This document shows positions 23,101-47,100 of a stretch of 64,000 nucleotides of DNA, piece by piece. This DNA comes from Batillaria attramentaria (lineage: Eukaryota; Mollusca; Gastropoda; Batillariidae). Location of the stretch: contig JACVVK020000018.1 in NCBI GenBank assembly GCA_018292915.2, positions 2,128,001 through 2,192,000 on the forward strand, given 5' to 3'. Both the position numbers and the translations under genes were made by a program. The notes beneath the pieces are model-generated. The model was given only the letters and a program-made list of their open reading frames with translations, had not been told where the DNA came from and searched no databases. Each line of letters starts with the position of its first letter. Within the stretch, counting starts at the first letter, position 1.

Positions 23101-25272
23101 ACAGGAGACACGCCACTCAGTGCATTCAAACACACAGTATCGGGGACTACACACTCCGTGCAGATTCTTCCATTCACATCAAGAAATGTACACAAAACCC
23201 AGTCTATACAATTTACACAAGGACTGAAATTCATATAAAATTTATCTGAGGTTGTCAGACACTCCCGAACCTATCACTGCCTGAAGTATGAACTAGTTTG
23301 TAGGAGTGGAGACTAACGATGTGAGGGTTTGCCGTCATCTCAATCTGCCTGTGGGAAGTGTAGCTGGTAGTGATACATCCCCGTTTGTCACTCTGCTCCA
23401 GGGCCAGGCTTTCTCTTGGTCACACAACTGATGAAGCATGCAGCTGAAGGGAACAGTGAACGCCACATATTCTAGGCACAGGCCATAATGATGTCCACCA
23501 TCCGTTTTATTTCTCATATATATTTGAACATTGTACGTTTGCAGGAATCTTATCTTCTACAGTAGCTTTCTGCGTCTGCAGTGTTACATGCACTGTATAG
23601 ATCAGTTGTACATCTCCCTACAAGAAAGTGTAGCCACTGGACACATGCTACAGATGCCGGGCCTAAATGCTAAACCAACCAGCACATGGTACACGTTATC
23701 GACCTTAAGCAAGCCGCGGCAACCACGGAGTGCACAATGTAGGATTGCCGATTGCTGTCATCCACAATCTAAACCCTACCCTCACATGGTTAAAGGGACC
23801 AAGTGTCATGGACATGAGAAGCACTGAAACCCCTTGTACCATGTGACAGAAATGCTTCCTAAAGGCTGTTCTTAAGCGGGCGAACTTTTGGTTCGCGAAC
23901 TAGGTTCGAAGAGTATGGCGAACTAGATTCGCGCACGTTGTTTCTTAACCGACCGAACACTTCTTCGCAAACCCTGGTTCAAAAGGTACGCCGAACTAGG
24001 TTTGAGGTCCGCACAGCGTGTCGTGGGAACCCTCGCGATCCTTTGGCCGATCCTGCGCTCTGATTGGTGGCTCGGGGAGAGCTGTTGTGCGCTTGTCGTC
24101 TCGATCTACGAAGGCGGCCATTTTGGTTGTTTACGATTGTCTTAACTTCCGCCTTGTTCGGGCGATGACGTATGCATTATCGTAACGGTAGGTTAAAAAA
24201 GAGAACTAGTTCGGCCGAACCTCTGGAACTACGTATGTGTGCGTGTTCGCCCTGTTCGTATACAATACACAGATTGCCGAACAAGTTCGCTGGACTGGTG
24301 GTTCGCCCGGTTAAGAACGGCCTTAAGCTATGTGAACATAACCCATAAGAAATTTCTTATGACAAGTTTTTCCCGTGGTTGCGTGTGTGATGCTAAGGCA
24401 TGCGTGTCAAGACGCTTTTTATCCTTGAAACTGAGACGGACATAGTAAACCTGACAGTTGAAAAGTGAATGCAGAAGATGTGGGACATATGTAACTTAAT
24501 TCCCGATTGTTCACAGGAAATAAAACGGCGGGCACCACCCGTCCAAATGATTTGGTACAAAGCATAAATTAGCACGACAACGCAAGTGAACCATCTGTGA
24601 CAGAAACCAACAGGAGCAATGTTGAATGGAAAGGACTGTACTGTGGGAGAAACCTGAACGCCACCAGCAGTGTATAAACTCAATACCTCGTCTGACAGTT
24701 ACACACACTCTAACATGGCACCACACAAACCTCGTACACAGCATACTTTCAGGCAGTTGTACAGGAATCAAGGATTGGTAAACATCTCTAGTAAACAGTC
24801 CTCCACATGAAGGGGATAAAAGCAAACCAAGCAGCAGGCCCATGGTGTCACCACTCACAGGCTGAGAGAGACAGAGAGGGAGTTGTGTTGTGCAGTCCTG
24901 TGGCTGTGTCCGAACGATCATTCACAAAGTCATCGTAGAGGCAAAAGGTAGTTTTCTTTTTGAAACTGCAAACCTCTCTCTTCCCTGGCAACGAACGAGT
25001 GATGAGAATCCACATAACCTTTGACTGATGACCCTTGAACTGTCCGCTTTCTGGCCAGTAGCGACGTCAAATACTGTCAGTGAGACAATCCCGTCAGGTA
25101 ATCAGCTGTCCAATGATCGATGTCAACAATCAATCATTCCGTTTGTAACAAGGCAGATTTCTAACTAGTGTGTCCATGAAAACCAAAACCTGACGTGAGG
25201 GACTCCACTCATCATGGCCAGCAAAGAAAGTCAAGGTGAGGATTGTAGTTGGTGGCACTATCACGTCCATGT
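20159..25272. other. NAA15 3' flank, no recognisable gene
   Basis: Five kilobases without a coding region I can support. It probably holds the NAA15 3' UTR and spacer to the gene at 18470-20158. It contains a short GTACA repeat near 20818-20862 and the MITE at 23873-24323. Confidence 0.5.
23873..24323. mobile_element. PIF/Harbinger-like MITE
   Basis: Terminal inverted repeats begin AGGCTGTTCTTAAGCGGGCG on the left and, as reverse complement, AGGCCGTTCTTAACCGGGCG on the right. TAA is duplicated at 23870-23872 and 24324-24326, the three-base duplication expected of PIF/Harbinger. The interior is rich in GTTCG motifs in both orientations. No transposase is present. Confidence 0.78.
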
Positions 25273-37431
<12,159 letters not shown>

Positions 37432-37825
37432 CTTGCTTTCGGCAGCCTGAAAGACAAAACTACCCTGGATGTTAACTCGTTTACTGGGTATGCACCACGA
37501 GGTGCGAATTCCGATATGGCGGAACTAGGAACGCGTCGTTTCTCGTTGGCATGAGATTACACTTTCAGTCAAAATATGCCTTATTTTTTAAAAAGACAAT
37601 CTTTGAAGGCAAATTCTAAACATATTAGGATTATGCATACCACATATATTATTTTGCTTGTTATTTCTTTTTTCGTCAGCCACCTTACGACAACAAATAT
37701 GGCGGCGCGCACTGATGTTTTGATGCGGATGTGATTCATAGTTCATTTTTGACATATTTCGTAGAAACAAAACATATATTGACCACTATAAACAGTCTAC
37801 AATTGAATCAGCTTCTACACTGAAC
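37432..37825. promoter_or_regulatory. Divergent NAA15 / RAB33B promoter region
   Basis: 394 bp separate the two start codons on opposite strands, so both promoters and 5' UTRs must lie here unless distal 5' exons exist. No TATA box or named factor site is claimed. Confidence 0.6.
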
Positions 37826-39046
37826 ATGAGCGACAATACTTCCCAAAGCCGCCCTTTGAGTGAAGTTGCACAAGGGCCTCGCACCGAAACAGCTGATGCA
37901 GGAGCTGTGAAAGTAGTTGAAAAACAGGCTCAGAAAAGGATCTTCAAGATCATTGTTATAGGTGACTCGAACGTGGGCAAGACATGCCTGACGTACAGGT
38001 TTTGTTTAGGAAAGTTTCCAGATAAGACAGAGGCCACGATTGGCGTTGATTTTAGGGAGAAATGCGTTCAAGTTGATGATGAACACTTGAAAGTGAGTTT
38101 TCTTTTTGTCTACCGTTCTGTTTCACAATTAGGCAGTAGTACACTGTATTTAGCACTGCGTCCTGTCGGAGTTCAGATAATCCACGAAGCATATGATTAC
38201 GTGTTATGCTCCACACTATGGAGGTTTTCAATCATTTAATGCTTGTTAGCTTGATCAAAGTTGAGCTGCCAGTCAGTGCTATCCCCACATCTGTGCAAAG
38301 ATGCACGTGTTTGATCTGTGCGAGAACACCTTTATAGAAGCTTTGTACTATGTAGCTAAAATATTTGCCTTCAGCAGGTTTCTGCATTGATCAGATGCCA
38401 TTCTATAGTACTACACTTATTTATAGCACTTCCAGCAGTAGAAGTAAGGTACATGTAACAGGCATGAGACTGTGTATTGCTTCACTCCAGTCAACTTTTA
38501 ACAAAAGTTTTTGTCCACATTTGTGTGTTCCAGCTCCAGCTGTGGGACACAGCAGGCCAGGAGAGGTTCCGGAAATCCATGGTGCAGCATTACTACAGAA
38601 ATGTGCATGCTGTCGTCTTTGTTTATGACATGACAAAGATGTCATCTTTTGAGAACATGCCCCAGTGGATTGAAGAGTGTGATCGCCATAACTTGAACAA
38701 ACACATTCCACGCATACTGGTTGGTAACAAATGTGATATGATAGAACGTGTCGCTGTGAATACAAATCTTGCACAGAAATTTGCTGATACGCACAACATG
38801 CCACTGTTTGAAACGTCGGCAAAAGATGATGAGAAGGCGAACCATGTTGATGCTATCTTCTTGACCATCGCCCACAAGCTGAAAAATTCAAAACCCATGA
38901 TGCCTCCCCACCTGACAGACTTTGTACCTGGGGACACGTCACCGCGTAACATTGAGTACATTGACCTTCGCTCCAGCCCTCGTCACAGGGGCCTGCAGTC
39001 AGCCACGCGTGACGCAAGTGTAGAGAAAAGTGAATGTGCATGCTAA
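37826..39046 (+). CDS. RAB33B: RAB33B-like small GTPase
   Basis: Exons 37826-38092 and 38534-39046 join in phase 0 to 259 aa. The G-domain motifs are all present: P-loop GDSNVGKT, switch I region [30 protein letters not shown] and ETSAK. The stretch [20 protein letters not shown] is typical of the Rab33 subfamily, which acts at the Golgi and in autophagosome formation through ATG16L1. The C-terminus ends Cys-Ala-Cys, a geranylgeranylation signal. The N-terminal extension of about 40 residues before the G domain is unconserved. Subfamily call from the motifs; choice between 33A and 33B is not certain, although invertebrates generally have one Rab33. Confidence 0.88.
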
Positions 39047-39967
39047 GTGATATCTGCTGTGCGTTGTTGAAGATATGCCATGTTGCTGGCAACAAAAGAC
39101 TGCATTAAAAGTTGATATCTCATTGCTAAAGTAATATGTGTGTTAGAGGAACATGGGCTAATTTTGTGTTTTTTTCTCCAGAAAAGTAAGCTCATGCTTT
39201 TTTTGTTGTTGTTGTTGAAAGAATGTATAGTTTTGTCTGTTTATCAGGCACGTGGTCATCTTTTGTTTCCATGACGCAGGGGTTTCAGACTTAGAAAATG
39301 AGAAAATTGCAGTTCACAAGAAGGATTTCATCATTTATACAACTAATACAAGGAACTGCAGTGTACTTTCCTCGTCATAATTATGCTTTCCCTTGTCTTC
39401 TGAAAGTTCGGTCATTTCTCCTTGTTTTACAAAGTGTTCACTTGCTCAAACTATGCCTGCGAAGTTGTCTTTCTGAGCCATGGAACATTTAATACATGTC
39501 ACACAGAACTGACAAGTTGTGGTTGATGTACAGGTATAAATTGTGAAAGGTGAACGGTTTTGTAGTTTATTGTCAAAATCATGTTTTGTCAAAACCAGTT
39601 CCTTAGCGCATAGAGTATACATACAATGATACATGTACATAGTTATGAGCTGTTTACCCATTCGGTAAAATTTTCTGACTTGACAGGTGTCCTGCAGTGT
39701 GCCACATGTAAAATCCCATACATACTGCGACAAATACCGAGTCTACCATTCAGCAGTTGGCTTATTGATGGTGGGGGTGCGGAGTCTGTTGTGGTGCTTG
39801 GCATGCTTCCTTTGGTATTGATCAATGATGATAATCATAACCGCTTGTCCAGCCCATTGCTAGCAGTAGCACAGACATTTTCCATTGTACCAGATGTGTT
39901 CATGGTGTAAATCACTCAATGGCAATGTAATTTTCATGTGGGGGCTGGAACAGTGGAAGTGGAAAGA

Positions 39968-40600
39968 GTACTGTTGATATTGCAAGCTGGTGAGCCTTGT
40001 AATTATATTATGACTATATTGGAACACTATACAAAGAGTACTGTTGATATTGCAAGCTGGTGAGCCTTGTAATTATATTATGACTATATTGGAACACTAT
40101 ACAAAGAGTACTGTTGATATTGCAAGCTGGTGAGCCTTGTAATTATATTATGACTATATTGGAACACTATACAAAGAGTACTGTTGATATTGCAAGCTGG
40201 TGAGCCTTGTAATTATATTATGACTATATTGGAACACTATACAAAGAGTACTGTTGATATTGCAAGCTGGTGAGCCTTGTAATTATATTATGACTATATT
40301 GGAGCACTATACTGCACATCATGCAGAAGTTACACCTTACCTTGCTGATGGTGATGGCCTGTAAAGTGGAAGTGGAAAGAGTACTGTTGATATTGCAAGC
40401 TGGTGAGCCTTGTAATTATATTATGACTATATTGGAACACTATACTGCACATCATGCAGAAGTTACACCTTACCTTGCTGATGGTGATGGCCTGTAAAGT
40501 GGAAGTGGAAAGAGTACTGTTGATATTGCAAGCTGGTGAGCCTTGTAATTATATTATGACTATATTGGAGCACTATACTGCACATCATGCAGAAGTTACA
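39968..40600. repeat. Nested tandem array, 70-bp units within about 138-bp units
   Basis: Five 70-bp copies (GTACTGTTGATATTGCAAGC to ACACTATACAAAGA) are followed by longer units that add GCACATCATGCAGAAGTTAC and GATGGCCTGTAAAGTGGAAG. The longer sequence is the probable parent and the 70-bp form an internal deletion that expanded separately. Confidence 0.9.
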
Positions 40601-41825
40601 ACACCTTACGTTGCTGATGGTGATGGCCTGTAAAGTGTTGCTCTCTTGTACTATAAGTCTGAAAACTTCACTAGTGATGAACAAGCTCATCCCCCGTCTG
40701 GTTCAGTTGGTTGTTTTTCTTGTACATTTAATTTCTTTGGTCGTGTACTATGTGATTCTCACTCATGAGGCTACTTTGTATTATATTCCATTGTATTTGG
40801 ATTTCTGATTCCAGGCTGTGTATTTTGAAATTACTGTACTCTACATGCAATGATGTACATACATGTACATATTCTGGCATTGAAGAACAGTGTATTATTT
40901 CATGTGATAAGTAGTGATAGAAAATATTTTTATTTTGTTTTTTTGCTTATACATGCACTTCAGTGGCAGTGATATGAATGAATGACCATTTTTCTAATGA
41001 ATTCAGCCGGTTCTTTTGTCTTTTTTCTTCATTTTCTTAGTACACGCACATCTGGTCACTTAGTTTATTTTCTCTTTTTCCCAGTTTGTGTGGTATTGTC
41101 CCGTATGCTTCTTCGCAAACCTGTATTTTGTCCAATTGAATTATACTACTAGTGGGTGAAAATTCCACCAAAAGATGTAGAGGGTCTGTTCAGGCAAGTC
41201 AGATTCAGAATGTGAATCTTTATGGTTGGTTTATTTATGTATTATTTACAGTCGGTTGTGGGCTATGCTCAGTTCAGGAGTAGGTGGTGTTTGCCTTTTT
41301 TAAAATTAAAAAAAAAAAAAGCAAAAAAGTGTAAATCACAAAATGTAAATTTATTGAGGCATTGCACTTTTTAAAATTATTATTCTATTATTATTTATGA
41401 TTTTAAATCCAGTGTACTGGGCAGTCCTTGAATTGTGCTAAACCAGCTACTAGAACATTGCTAGGATCTGTACACATGGCAAGCTGTCTACAGTTCTTTC
41501 GTCCGCATCATTTGCAATACCTGTGTATGCTAAGAGAATACACTTTCTGTTCCCATTTTGTTTTTATGCAGTGTTCTTCAGTTGCCTGCAGTCATTCTTG
41601 ACTTTGGGATGGTTTTTGGTTTGTGATGAAAGAGAAGGTATGTGATACATGTGCTGGCTGCCATTCAGCCACGTCCTGCTGGATCATTTGTATTACTTTA
41701 CAGTTAACCTGTCATTATTTATACACGTTCCTGTCTCCTTGTGTACCTGTGTGTGGTGTGGAATGTACACTCGATCAGCGCCATTTACTTTTGTTGTCTC
41801 ATTTTGTATGAAGTACATACATGTA

Positions 41826-42004
41826 CAGTCGAACCTGCCAAGGCGGTCACCTGTATAAGCCAAACCACTGTCTAACCTAGTCACCCCAGAGGATCCCCTG
41901 ACACACTAGCTGTTGACATGACACCCTGGATAACCCGGTCACCCTGTCTAAGGTGGTCAGTTTGACCCAGTCCCTTGGGTGACCGCCTTACACAGGTTTG
42001 ACTG
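41826..42004. mobile_element. Tc1/mariner-like MITE, short copy
   Basis: CAGTCGAACCTG and CAGGTTTGACTG ends flanked by TA on each side; subterminal sequence matches 4371-5198. Confidence 0.8.
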
Positions 42005-42037
42005 TACACTAAATCAGTAAATGAACTTGTCATTTTC

Positions 42038-42229
42038 TTATTACACAGGTTGGCCACACCGTTTGGTTTAATGCAGGTGCTTCACTTATTACACAGGTTG
42101 GCCACACCGTTTGGTTTAATGCAGGTGCTTCACTTATTACACAGGTTGGCCACACCGTTTGGTTTAATGCAGGTGCTTCACTTATTACACAGGTTGGCCA
42201 CACCGTTTGGTTTAATGCAGGTGCTTCAC
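42038..42229. repeat. 48-bp tandem array, four copies
   Basis: Exact 48-bp period with units starting GTTGGCCACACC at 42049, 42097, 42145 and 42193. Each is preceded by CTTATTACACAG, so units join at AG/GT after a pyrimidine-leaning stretch. Confidence 0.93.
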
Positions 42230-44104
42230 CTATTTTTCTTTGACATGTAATTTACTGTCATACAGATACTGGGACATGAGTCACATGTTTACATTTTCAG
42301 CCCAGAACTGTACAAGAAATAGTCGATGTTTATGATCCCGAGTTATTGTTAAGCTACTGTAAAAGCCATACCTGTGCATAGTTACTCTATACAGATTTCT
42401 TCCCCATTCTAGCCGGATCGTTTTGGTTTCAAAATTCAGAGAAGCTCTCGGGAAATGGAACAGATGCATTATATAGGTGAACTGTAACAACACACACGGG
42501 CGTTTGGGAATGAAGTGCTTCAAGATGTAGTTGTAGTCAGTTTTGTTCGAAGATGTACGTTTGCTCGAGTGTGAGGCTTACTGGCCGTGGTCAGCTGTGT
42601 TCAGAAACAGATACTCAAGAAAATGTTGTGTTGACTGAAATGAGACTGAAATCTAGTCAAGCTGCTTGGACTGCTGGTACTCAGGCTTTGTTTTTCTGGA
42701 TTGAGGGTACAGCCGCAAGTGATTCAAGTGTAGAATTGTACAGGAAAATACTTCACTTGTTGCCTATCTTACTCCATGTGCATACAGTGTGTAACCACAC
42801 ACCTTGCATACACATGACTGGAAACCAGTTGTCTGCAGTTTGTTAAGAGACAGAACTTGTATAGTTGAATGCAGAATGTCTGATTTGTGCGTCCAATGTT
42901 GTCCAGTGTTGTTTCCAGCAGCAGGATCAGATCCTACCATGCAACCCTACGTGGAGCAGTAAGCCAAACCAAATCCACTTTAAACTGACAAGCTGGGCAA
43001 AATGGAAAATACGTTGTTTGCTTTCTTGATGCCATGATTATTTCCTGGCTTGTATTTTGTTCACCCGGATTCATTGACTGTAATTAGTGTAAATGTACAT
43101 GATTTTGAGTGGTCATCAGAGCTTTGTAAACTTTGCCGCTCACTTTCCTTTCTTTGTGGTGGAGAAAGGTTTGGGATTTTATCCTTTTTTCGGTTTCAGT
43201 GCATGTGATCAACATTGTACTCTTGCTGTTGTAAAATGACTTCATATACACCATGAAATGCCATACTTCTCACCGGTCTCCATTTCTGAATAAAGTCTCA
43301 CCCGCATTGAACCGTCACGTCAGGTGTTTTCTGTAATGCAGGCGCGCAAGCTCACAAGTGCGACCAGTAAAGTGTCACATCATTTATGAAATTTTAAAGA
43401 TAAGGTAACTGTCAGGTTGAGATTCAGACAAAACCAGCCAGCCAACCAAAACCAAATCTTTATCGTGGAAGGTTTTGGTGCAACTGTTGTTTGAACAATT
43501 ACAGGGGACGACGGAGGCTTCATTTCCTGAAAGACGTTCTTCCTGAACGTTTTTATCATGCCATGGATTATATTTGTGCTGCTCCAACAGTGCAGCAAAT
43601 GTCTTTCCTGCCCGTTGGTGGCGTCCATTCTGTGGCAAATTTACCACCTCACATTCACAGCTGTGCTGCTTGTTGCTATGTAGAACACAACTACAGTCTG
43701 ACTATGCTGAAATAATAGAATATAGGAATAGGGGGGCAGGTCAATAATATCTGTTCAAAATGGAGTGTCCATTACACACTTTTCACAGCCAAATTTTATT
43801 TTACAAAAATATTGTTTAACCAAAGAATTCCTTTCCCTACACCATGAAGGATTCCGTATAGTGTTTCAACATGTGAAGCAGAAATTGCACAGGACACACA
43901 GCACAGCTTTTGAACTTTTCCAGAAAATGTAGATATCTTTTGACTCTGAAGTGAGTGTGTCGCACTGCTGTGCTGAATGTGCTCTACCACTCACTAGGGT
44001 CTTCAGTGAAAGAAGTACCAGCCACTCTCGTTCTCTCTTTATCACTCATACAATTATACAAACGCCCCAGTCAACTTGACACACAGACGTTTAATACACT
44101 GCCT

Positions 44105-47100
44105 TTAATTTGTCTTGATTTTCTTCACCCTGTCTTGGTACGTGACATGACAGAACCACAGCCAGCAGTAACACACCCCCACCGCACAATAAACAGACGT
44201 CAACAAGAGAGGTAAAAATGGCAGTTTGTCTGCAAGTCCCAGAAAGGGGTGAAAAACTGTGTTGTACACTTCCAGTGGTACAATGCCCAGCACGTACATG
44301 CTCTCTACTGTCGACAATAGAGGCAGCTGCAGAAAGTTTCTCTGATACCTGAAAATCAGCAAACAAACAAACAAAATGTAGGGCAAATGCGCAGCGTGTC
44401 CTTTTCAAAGACAGTAAGTTACTTGATGGGAAGAACAAGGAGCAACATAAAGTTCACGCACAGGACAGCAAACCATTTTAGTCACAACACCTTTGTTGAG
44501 GAAAAATCATGCTGTCTACAATACTGTACTACACGTATTAGCAGAATGGTTTCAAATTACTTACCCATGAATATTGCCCAATGAAAGAAATGTGTAGATG
44601 GAAGACATCACTAACAGCATCACTTTTGTAAGGTTTTCTGCAAAATGAGACCAAAAAAAGGTATGAGTACCTTGTAACTTAAATCAAACACATATGTACA
44701 TGTAGTAAGAAACTCGGTCGTTACAGCCTGTAGGTTTTGCTGGTTTTAAATGTATATTCATATGAGACCTCGCAACACAAAACCAGGACTTACTCAGTGT
44801 ACTGTTATAGTACTCAACAGTTCCTCTCTTTCTGCCTCTGAAAGGCTACAATGATACAATGCGCCTACAGCACAGCTCACTCATTTATACAAGCACTAGA
44901 GACTGTAATGCCATTTTGTATTAATAATAATAATAATAATAAATTGCTTTTATATAGCGCAGTATCCCAGCAGATGCTGGCTCAGAGCACTCTACAATTA
45001 CGCACACACACAGAAAAAGACAAACACACACACACACACACACACAATCATAATGTGCTTAGAATGCCTACCACCCCCTCTCTATCATTCTGTCTCACGT
45101 TACCAAACACACTGACACATCCAAGCAAGGCACAAACCTTACCCTTCCAAAAGCAAACTTACCAAATGGAGTGAATATGAGAGGAAAGAGAGAGTAATAA
45201 CCAACAGTTGACAGAATCAGGAAGATCTGGGCATCTCTTCTTTTGCCTGACACAAGCAACCTGGGAAAGAAGCCATGACAGTTACCTGATAAAGTTTAGT
45301 GTGTGGAAAACATACTGTGGGTAACGTCCACTGGTATATACTGGAGTACAAACACTAAAAAAGTTAGGGTGGAACTGCACATCTGCTGCTGGATTTCCAA
45401 AAGAAATTTTCCTCACAGTTTAAAAAGATCTCAGTGTGCCTCTCTTGTGTTGTAAGAAATTTTAAACATTTTTACATACCCTGGTACCTATACTTGAAAC
45501 AGATGAAATCCTCTTTACACAAAACTAACAGGTGTATCATCTTACCCCAAAAAACAGAGAGAAAAAAAACAACAACAAAAAAACTAAAGGTAATAAATAA
45601 GAAGGCGAAGTATAACTTACGCCATGGGCAGAATAATGAGGAGCACAGCTTTCTCATGTACGTGCCAGCCGAACAGGAACGCAGAGAAGGCGCAGAGTAC
45701 AATACCTCGTACAAAACTCTGTGGTCCTTTGGGATTCAGCCACAAGTGGACAAGGGCTGGCTATGGAAATACAGCAGAGAAAACACTTGGCTTGTGTAAT
45801 TTCAGCTAAACTGTACATCGAAGTATCATCTCTTTCCTGGGAACTCAGACAAATAAGTGTTTAACAAACCATTCATGGGGCGCTGAGATTTTTTTTTTTT
45901 TTTTTTTTGTGCTTACACCAAAATCAAGGCTCTTTTTTTTTGGTCCGCAGTCTTTCATATAAAAAAGATTCTGTTCCAACCAATATATTCTTGTGAGCTG
46001 CACATTGCCGTAATTATAACAGTACATGTACAAATGTGCTTCTATCAGCAGTTAGAACCAGACAATTCTCAGACAAACCATTGCCCTGCCTACAACCTTC
46101 ACCAAGCATCGAAAAAGTTAGCAAAGTGACTCACCAACATAGCGAGTCCTGTGGCTACGAGTGTGGCCAGTGGTGGCACTGATGGTAGGACGGTATGACT
46201 GTACTCCTGCACCATCCCACCTGTCATCACCGCCTGCGGCACAACCTCCGGTGACAGCAGCTTCAATCGTATACCTGAAACAGGCAAGAAACCAAACTGA
46301 AATTCACCACAAGAAATTCAACCATAACACGTAAATAAATATTAATATAAAACTGTATCAACACCATTATATCAATTATGGAGTCAGTGGAGAGTTTGCT
46401 AAACATAACAGATGGCAGAAAAAATAACGCACACCAAAGTCAAAACATTTCAACACACCTACGATAGTGGCTGCCTTGTCAGCAGCATTGTACAGTGCCC
46501 AGAAGTTGGGGGCCCAGTAAGCGTGACACAAGCCACGCTTGAATGGAAACAGTCTTGACAGCACCTGATGCAGCTGGCCCTTCAAACACATGAAATACAG
46601 AAATAGAAACAATTAGCCACCTAAAAAACAACAACACAATAATAATAATAATAATAACTGCATATTGTGTAGGTGTTTTACCCAATTTTTTTTATTTGGC
46701 TCAAAGCTCCGCGAAATGAACTCAACAGGCACACTCACGTGAATCACACGCACTCTCTCACACACTGGACATGAACATATTACACTGATATGGTGTGATG
46801 GGTCAGACCAGCAATTTAAATTTTGGAATTTAGAATTGCATTTATTTGGAATTGTCTAGACTGACTCAAACCTGACTTCTCGCATTGGTGGTGAAGTCTT
46901 AAACCACTAGACCACCGACCACCCCATTTGAGCAGGGGTAGGTGTTTTTATCTTTCTTGCTTTCTGAGCTAAATTACCATTAAAAAAAAATCCAGAAAAT
47001 TGTAAGGTCAAGAAAAAGTCTTGTTAAATTATGAATGCATGTGTGATGTGTAAAGTCACAATACCGGCACACTTACAACAAACATAAAATTATGGGTTTT

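Larger units (their letters stand above)
39047..43300 (+). other. RAB33B 3' flank / possible long 3' UTR
   Basis: ATTAAA near 39103 could end a short transcript and AATAAA at 43289-43294 a long one. It contains two tandem arrays (39968-40600, 42038-42229) and a Tc1-like MITE. No coding region was recognised. From 43300 to 44104 I see nothing beyond the ALG8 3' flank. Confidence 0.5.

Noticed and set aside
21144..23517. Several 60-140-codon frames on both strands
   Set aside because: No conserved motifs, no supported splice partners; consistent with chance frames in a 3' flank.
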